A stretch of 64,000 nt of DNA from Endomychus coccineus (lineage: Eukaryota > Arthropoda > Insecta > Coleoptera > Endomychidae). The notes beneath the pieces are model-generated. The model had not been told where the DNA came from. It was given only the letters and a program-made list of their open reading frames with translations, and ran no database searches. The first letter of the stretch is position 1. Each line of letters starts with the position of its first letter. The translations under genes were made by a program, and so were the position numbers. Of this stretch, positions 26,101 through 35,100 are shown piece by piece. The DNA is taken from the NCBI GenBank assembly GCA_958510875.1, contig OY294070.1, forward strand, positions 806,001 through 870,000. Direction: 5' to 3'.

Positions 26101-29100
26101 CCAATTAGTTCCTTGCCGAGTTCTTCCTACGTTGTTTTATATACGGTTAGTTTAATTCTGATGAGTACACAATAGAACTAATTTCCTGGTTGAAGATAAG
26201 TTAACATAATTAAGACATGCACCAATAAAGTTAAATAAGATTATGCAGTATTTATCCTGTATAATGAATACATATACCAACGTTGAATAATATTTGAGGA
26301 ATTTACCACATTCATATCTGTATTAGATAGTAAGTTATGATGAAAAATATTTAAAAATTATCATAGTAATAGTATTAGGTAAGAATAATAATGCGATATT
26401 ACTTCATAGCTGAATTTCATATAATAGGTAGCTGGTAGTGAACACTTTTGCCCCGAATGCTTAGTTAAGTCTATCGAATTTATTAGCAATAGCAAAGAAA
26501 TATAATTCAATGAGTTCTAGATAAGACTATACATATCCATATTTGGAATGCACTAAACTGAATACATAGTGTTCAATTATACAGAGTGTGACACTACAGT
26601 TCATATGTTATTGGAAGTTCAAATGAAGTAATGATAACAATAATTGAATTGATAAGAAATAATCACCCTTAAAAATACTATAAAGAACAGAGGACATTTC
26701 GGCTACCAAGTAGCTCACCAGAGTTTACTCTGATGGTGGCTACTTTGTAGTCGAAAGGTCCACAGTACTTTAATAGTATTTTTAGTGAATAAGGGTGATT
26801 ATTTCTTATTATGTTGAGAAATAAAATCGTTTCTTGTTTCACTTTTCCCCTTGCCCTCGTATATTGATTATTCAATAAACAATTACCTATTGCCTTCCAT
26901 CGCCTATATATCATATCCTGTATATTATATTCTGTAATAGGTATAAAAGATCAATCCACCTGTGCTGTGATGAAGTATTCATGACCAGTATTATGAATTT
27001 AGATAGTGAGATATCGTTTTTATGGGTGTGTTTCATTTGTATCCTTTACGTGGCTTTAAATGTTCTTCAATACTCAAGTTAAATAGTTTTAATAAATTAC
27101 AGCGCGAACGTGATCTAGGCAATAGGTTAGAGAAGTCTTCGATTTTGCAAGAAATACCTTTGTTGTTGTGGCATTTCACGCCTTTGAATTTCGTTAATTC
27201 AATTCCGTTGAAATTAAGGTTAATACGTATCTTCGACTTACTTGCCTTGAAAATATGACGCGTCATTTTTAAACCCTTACGACTTACTGAGTAACACCTT
27301 AACCCTTTCGCTGTTCAGTTTGGAAATCGCTTGCACGCCTGTGGTGTTGATATGTGGGATACCACAACTCTATTTTTTTTATCTATGTTTTCCTATTCAT
27401 TTATTTATATAATATATATTTTAGAATGTGACGATAGCAACGGAATTAACAGAATGGTAAAGCAACATTGAAAACATACAATCAATATGATAAATTATAA
27501 GAAGAAGAACCATTTTTATTATTTAATAAAACAAGAACAACTTCATTCACTATAAATAAGAAATAATCACCCTTATCAGCTAGAAATACTATTCAAGTTC
27601 CGAGGATCTTTCGACTACCAAGTACCACCATCAGAGTAAACTGAATCATAAATCAAAATGTAAATATATGAATGAATATAGAGGACTAAGTCTACCCAAA
27701 ATTTTCATTGGATTATATCTATTGACAGTCAACTTTCTTCGTTATCTGATGTGAACAAAATGTGTTACAAAAAGGGCCACCTCTCTCTTTTCACCCAATG
27801 TAGGTGTAGGCTACTTCAAGGCGTTATTCGGTCACATGGGAAGGATAAAAGCTTAGTAGGCGCATGCTAAAAACACACTGATCCATCAGCTTGATGATGG
27901 TAATGTAGTATCCACACAATTATACATTACAATGTTCCCGGCTTGTAGGAAGCACGTTGAACATACGGTGCCATCAAAGAAAAGAAGAAAACTTCACAGG
28001 GGCTCTATATGGAAAGATGTTTCATAAAGATGGGCTTCTAACACCTTAGAATTGTTACAACTTGTTAAAATTCAACAAACGTACATTGACAAATAATTCA
28101 GAAACTTGCCTCGATTTTACTTTGATTGAGAATGATGGCATAATTTTAGCAATCATTCGTTAGGTTTTGAAAACAATGGAATAATATGTTCCAAATTGAT
28201 TTCATATTACAACTCTTTGAATAATTGGGGGCGCACATACTTCGAAAACAGTTCAAACAAAACCTCGAACTCAGAAGTAGTAAAACAATAAAAAATGGAT
28301 CCGTTCCTTTAACAAAACCCAGTATCTTGATCTTTTATTCCATTGGGATTTAACGAGAGGAAGTTACACGTTCAAATATTTGTTTTCGGTGCAGATTTTG
28401 TGTGGGTTCTGAACAGTTATGTTTGTGTAATTTTGAAACGGATGTGAATATGTACTAACTTTGAGGACTTTGCTTATAGCAATTGTTGCTCTACTTGTTT
28501 CAATACATGTAGAATATAAATCAGCTAGTTTAGAGTTATTAGAAACTTAATCGGAATGTTCTGTCTCATCTCTCGATTAACATGTCTATTTAATTCTAAA
28601 GGATGCGTTAGTGGATTGCACATACATCATGACAAATGTGTAGAAAGTATCACGATAGAGTGTGTTCAAATCATTATTTTTCACAATAAAATTATTATAA
28701 AGTGCCATGCTAGTCTATGTAGGTACATGTTGAATTATCAATCCAAAAATACGACTTGATAGCTATGTATGAAGATGAGTTAAGAATAATAAATTCTAGG
28801 AAACGATACCATTTCATTAGAATGTTACTAAAATGGAAATTGTGTTTCGGATTTGAGTTAAATTTATAACAGGCTATCAGTAGATATTAAACAAGTTCCT
28901 CTCCAAATTTTATTGCCATATTCCGAAAATTCAAAATTTGGCAGCATATTTCACCTCACCTTTATAGTTTAGCTACTCCATATATTGAAAGCACCTTGTT
29001 TTAATATTGAAGAATATCTTCTCCGTTCTACTAAGAATCACGTCTTTCAACAATTAGAAAGCATTGATGCAAATAAATCATTAAACAATTTGAATGTTGA

Positions 29101-32100
29101 TACCGTTCTCAACTTATATAGATTATCCTAATAGTTTGAAATTAGAAAAAATTATAATGTGATAGGTCTCATACGAAGTCATCGATGTTCTTCCCTAATT
29201 TTCCCTTTCGACACTTCATTATGCATGTGTTTTTTTTAATAATATAATTATAAATAACTTATAAATTATGGGCACGTGGCCATGCTTTATGTCACGTGTT
29301 CGAAGGAATGTTTTGTATCGTGTTCGATCAATCAATCTATCAATTTGTACAGTTCTCCTATACGACAATAGAAGTTTTATGAATAATTAATAACAAGCAG
29401 AATGAAACGTGACGGGGAAAAGTGAAACTGTAAACGTTGTTTATGACATCAAGAAAGAATCCTGAACGAATTCAAGGTTGTTCTACTAACTATTATGATT
29501 TATCTCGTTTGAATCCAGTTCTTTGTGTTGTGATTGATTAGGCCTCCAAATGGGTACAGGTTTTGATGCAACTCGGTACCATCGCGATACTGCCTCCATA
29601 TTATAATTCTAAGACATACAATTATTATTAGATAAAGATAATACGGTTCTGTCAGACGCCATGAGTTGGGGGTGTTCTTATCAGCTTAGTCGTTGGAATT
29701 CTGAGTTGGAAATTTCATCAAATTTTGCAGTAAATCTTTCGGTGCCTTTCTCGTTACTTCCCTCAAAATCAAAATGTATCATTCAGATTTATATGAAATT
29801 CTCAAGTAACGGGTTTTCGGAATTGTTGATCAAGAATACGTCATCATAATTTAAAAGTTCCAAACAGTAGATCTGATATGGCGGCTCGTTAAAATTTCAA
29901 AATTCCACTACCCCCAAAACTATGTCAAAATGAAAAAAAATGTATATAGATTTATGCCCTCAAAATAAAGACATTTTGATGCTATGATTTTTTGAAAAAA
30001 TGCATGCCCTTCGAGTTACAGCCCTTTTAAAAGTAATAAAGTAATAAGTGCCGTAAAAATGTTTAAAAATGATTGGTTCATAGTTACAAGAAATATGAAG
30101 GAAAATTAATTCAAATTAATTCTATGGCATCAGCGACATATGTTTATTGTTAACATGCATGTAAACATTTTTTTTATTTTAACAGAAAAGAGCTTTGAAC
30201 AAAAATAGCCTAAAATCCATGTATACCATTTTTTCCTATTTGACAACTCTTTCATAGAGAACAGTTTATTCAATAGCTCCTCAATTTTTTAAGTGAGGCT
30301 TCTGATTTGAAATACGCACCACCCTGGACCCTTCAGGAACCCACATACTTCATAATTCCAAACCTATCTCATCACATTTCATACCATGGATTTTATCGCG
30401 TTCTTTGTGGTCATACTACCACAACAAAAATCAGTAAACCACTTGAAGAATCGATGGTGAGGAGTTCCCAAAATATAGCTAAAGATGGTAAATCATCACA
30501 AACAAATGTCACATGATTGGGCACCATCTGTTTTATTCTTCAGGGACTTTGCCCTCGTATAGTGAACATATGTGTTAGTGAAACCATTTCCCGAGAATTT
30601 ACACATAAAGTATACCTTCACATTGTAAGTTCTTAAACATTTGTTCTTATCACAGTTAGTGGGGGGGGGAGGTGTTGATTACAACAATATTGGATTCAAT
30701 TGACTCTGCTAGTTAGGTAAATGAAAAATGAGTTATTGAATGATAAAACTCAATAAGTGGTTGGTGTTTCACATTATTTACCGACAAAAAGGTTGTTTTG
30801 ATGTGACTTTCGTACTGTTACCTAAAAAGATATTGTTTCCAACTTTCATTTCTATTTGAATATTGAAATTGGCAGATAACTGTTAATAATATAATCAGAA
30901 CGGATAGTTAATTAATCAAACGCGTTTAATATAAAGAATGCCAAGTTATTTCACTTAATTGACTTAATTAATGGTAAAACGGTACAATGTCATAATGATT
31001 TAAATAGAAGTTAAGCGTTTGAACGATACAGGTACGAATTACGTAATAAATGGAACGTTTACTCACTAAATTTTCGCTATTAATTCTCTTTATTGCTCAT
31101 ATTATTCCCATTTTGGAATGTTTCAGTGGATAATGTATCGCCCTTGATCGAACATTCTATAAAATTGCTGATAATCATTCTGAAGCAAACATGCTTACAC
31201 CTCAGGTTCGATTTACCAGCAGCAACACAATACCCCTGAGGAATAATATTCCTTCGGTTTGTCTTCAAAATGTGTCGAAACTGCAACCTTTACCTCTTCG
31301 TTATCAGTAGTAATATCCCTAGGACATTGAGAATAAACGAGATAATTTTATGACAATCGAAAGCTCGTTCCTTGATAACAGCCCAAAGTGGAAGGTTGAG
31401 GGCTGTTACCAAGCATTTGTCAATGTCCGAGGGATATTACTACTGATAACGAAGAGGTAAAGTTTGCAGTTTGGACACATTATTAACTGCACACTGTATT
31501 CCTAAATTATTATCACCGCTCATCTAGGAAGACTTTTTGCTAAGCATTATGTCCGATACCCCGAAGCTGAGAGATTCGTATGCGTGTCTAAACGACACAC
31601 ATTCCGTGTGTATCGAATTCAAGTAAAACGATCCGGAAACATCCTGAATATAATAATAATACTTATTTGTTCATAATGTGCAAGAACGTTAAAGTTTCTT
31701 TTTTTTTGCGCAAATAAAATATAACACATGTATTGTAATGTAACAGATTGCAAGGTCACATTTGAGACAAGCAAATTATTCTTAATAGGTTCACTCATTT
31801 GAGAAATTAAATGTGTTTACATAAAGCGACAATGATACGTTGTATAGTTTTTTTTTAGCGAAGTAGCTGCCCGCACCGCGAATTTGTATTCTCTCATAAC
31901 AATGTTACAAAACATGAAGTGATTACTTCATCACTTATGGAAATTTCCGTGTAAACATTCTAGTGATTAAAGAAGTAAACTATTATTCATTCGGCCACTG
32001 AAGGTCTCTTCCACATAACACAAAAGTTGAAAATATTAAGATCATTGTTATAATGTACTAGGTCTGATCAATATAGACTACGGTGCCTAAAGTACGAGAT

Positions 32101-35100
32101 CGATTGAATTCTGATATGGCTATAATTGATGTGCTTTTTTTTGTTCAAGGTTCTCTGCATCCATCCTCGATTGATATCTCCTTGGCCAGTGTCAGGTGCC
32201 GCTCTGTGGTTGGGCTTACTGCAAGATCTGCTCATCCCCATCGGTCTGGGATTGGTCGATTCGAGGTTTAGCTCGTGGGTGTCGAACGTTTACAAGTGTT
32301 CAAGAAGAGGCGGCAACGAAAAACTTCCACACGGTAATTAGAGTTTGGCATATTCCGTACACCTTCGTTCGAATTACTTTCTGCAAGGGGTATATTTTTT
32401 CAATTAATCGTGTCTCGAAACGGAAAAATATGCTCCACACATCACGCTTCACGTCTTCAATAATATCAACGTCAACGCTAGATAAATGCGATGAAATGCT
32501 CATCAAAATTGATCGATATGAAGCGAAATTATTCGAAACCTCAAACTGAGGAAAGATTAACACTGTCAATGAAGATCATCCACATAAATCTGTACAACAA
32601 TTTATTTTATCAGAGCAAGCTTTGGTTCTATATGGTCCAAAATTCAACTATCACCATCGTTTACAAAAAAAATTGCATGAAAATCTGCAAAACTTAAGCC
32701 ATAACACCGAGCCCACTAGCGCTCTACCCTTTGCCTACACCAATGTTCTTGGAACATCGATAAGCCAAACCAACACCCTCTACAGTGCATAGTCCGAACG
32801 CCTGATCGTGAAAGAGTGAGCCAGAGGCTATGTTGCAGTTGCACAAGGCTTTGCTGTTGGCCAATTTGTCCCGATTTCAAAAAATTGGGCCAAAATTTAC
32901 ACTTACTGCGGTCCACTACGAGAATCTTATTGTTATTATTGTTAACGTGAACTGTTTCACAGGGACAGCCGATATCCATACTTACCGTATTCATTATTTT
33001 GGAAAACTGAACAAAACAAAACTCGGGAAAAACCAACATTCACTTAGAAAGCTATTTTACAATTCACTTTATTCAGACATAACACTTTTATACACGCTTA
33101 TTGACTGGTAAAACACTTTCCAATCGCACAAAGACGCCTAAGGATCAGGTGCAACATATCATTTTCCACAAGGAATATAATTTTACTAAAGTCCCTGAAA
33201 AATTAAACAGGAAATGGTTTATTTGTCAAAATTTATTTTATTTCTCAACATAATCTCCTTCGTCCAACGTTTTTCTAATTTTACGCACTCTTCCGCCTTT
33301 TTCCGCCTAGCCATTTCTTCTAGTTTGGGAATAGGAACAAATCGCAGGGGGCCAAATCTGGAGAATATGGAGGATGTCGAACCAATTAGTAGCGAAATTC
33401 ATGCAATTTTGCCATTGCAACTGCGGACCTGTGTGCCGGTGCGTTGTCCTGGTGGAAGAGCACTTTTTTCGTTGTCAAATGCGGCCGCTTTCGCTTCAAA
33501 TCGACGTCGGATCGATCCAACAGCTCTGCATAATATATACGCCGGTGATAGTTTTGCCCTGTTCAAAAAAATATGCAAAACTGTCGAATGTCTCGACCCT
33601 TGCTTTGTTATGTAGTGTATACTATCATTAACATTTTGACGAGCGGCTTATAGAATTTTGAACCAGATAGTCATTGGCGAGTTAAAAGCGATAAGAGTTA
33701 TTTAATAAATATTTATGGATTAATGAGCGTAATTATGCAGGCAATCTAGCATCATTTCATATCGATGACCAACTTATAACCACTGCGTTCTATAAAAACC
33801 TGTGTTGTATTACTTACTTATTTGTAAAGCCGGCATAATTATACAAACATTTACCTTGTTGAACGTGTTTGCAATAATCATGATATAGTATTATTCCTAA
33901 TTACCATTAAATCAACATCGTTGAACGACTATTAACTTGAAATAAATCATATATCTATATAAGTTTCACTTGAGAATTAAGATTGAGGGTATGTCGTAGA
34001 GTTTCGAATAATTTTAAGACTATCCTAGAACATTTGATTCTTCTTTCTTGTTCAGGCTTTGGAATAAGTTATAATATTACGAAACCGTTTCCTGAATTTT
34101 GATTAATAGTCTAGGAGCCAGAGCGATATGATGGTCTGAACATTAACCCGATGGCACTATGGTTTATCGTTAGAGGACGGTTCAATGACCAATTCATCTC
34201 ACAGACCGAATTTTCCCCGGCTGCTAGATCTCGAGATACAGCATTCGCATTTTTTTCTTCTTTTGACTGGAGGTTAACCCTTTCCAAGTTGCGGTTACTT
34301 GAAAAGCATGCCATTCTTATACACTTCCACGATGTGCCAACATTTTTTATCGTGTCCGTTTATCGGGTCAACCAGTTAAAATTAACCCGAGAATGAACTG
34401 CAAGTTAACCCCCCCCCCCAAACCTGGTGGAAAATGTTCATTGGTGTTGGCAATTGTTAACATACCCTATGCCATCAAAAGTTATCGGTCCATTTCCGAG
34501 TAATTGGTCATTATTTGGACCAAAACTGTTTCTTTTTTCATTTTGTGGATAAAACTTGCAAGTTACAAGGTAACATGATGGCACCATGTTGAATAACTCT
34601 ATTGGAGGTCAAATAAAGATTTAAAATTATTGCCATCACTCCTTGTCTATTTCAACCCCCAAAACCCAATAAAACCACCTCCCAAAAAAATATGGATAAT
34701 ATGACCAATTTTATGATAAATTAGTCAATTATTGAGATTCTGGCGGGGTTTAAAATCGAAACGCCCGTTTTTGTTTTTTGTTTTGTTTTGGAGGGTGGTT
34801 TTATGGGTTTTTGGGGGGTTGAAATAGACAAGGAGTGATGGCAATAATTTTATATCTTTATTTGACCTCCAATAAAGATATTTAACATGGTGCCATCATG
34901 TTACCTTGTAACTTGCAAGTTTTATCCACAAAATGAAAAAAAGAAACATTTTTGGTCCAAATAATGGCCAATTACTCGGAAATGGACCGATAACTTTTGA
35001 TGGCATAGGGTATGTTAACAATTGCCAACACCAATGAACATTTTCCACCAGGTTTGGGGGGGTTAACTTGCAGTTCATTCTCGGGTTAATTTTAACTGGT

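Larger units (their letters stand above)
8124..32149 (+). other. 24-kb intron of the receptor gene
   Basis: Bounded by GTAAGT at 8124 and a T-rich tract ending in AAG before 32150. It contains the satellite array, several LINE and DNA-transposon relics and PLE ends, listed separately. Its stretches 9660-11360, 20010-21055, 24131-25300, 25771-26650, 26820-27540, 27661-30550 and 30613-31270 show nothing I can name. Confidence 0.75.

Noticed and set aside
33214..33631. Plus-strand 133-codon ORF
   Set aside because: It is the antisense of the mariner transposase catalytic region.
34151..34396. 81-codon ORF and its identical minus copy at 35075-35320 as a gene
   Set aside because: It is preserved only because the arms of the foldback are identical; no domain, no start context and no splice support.
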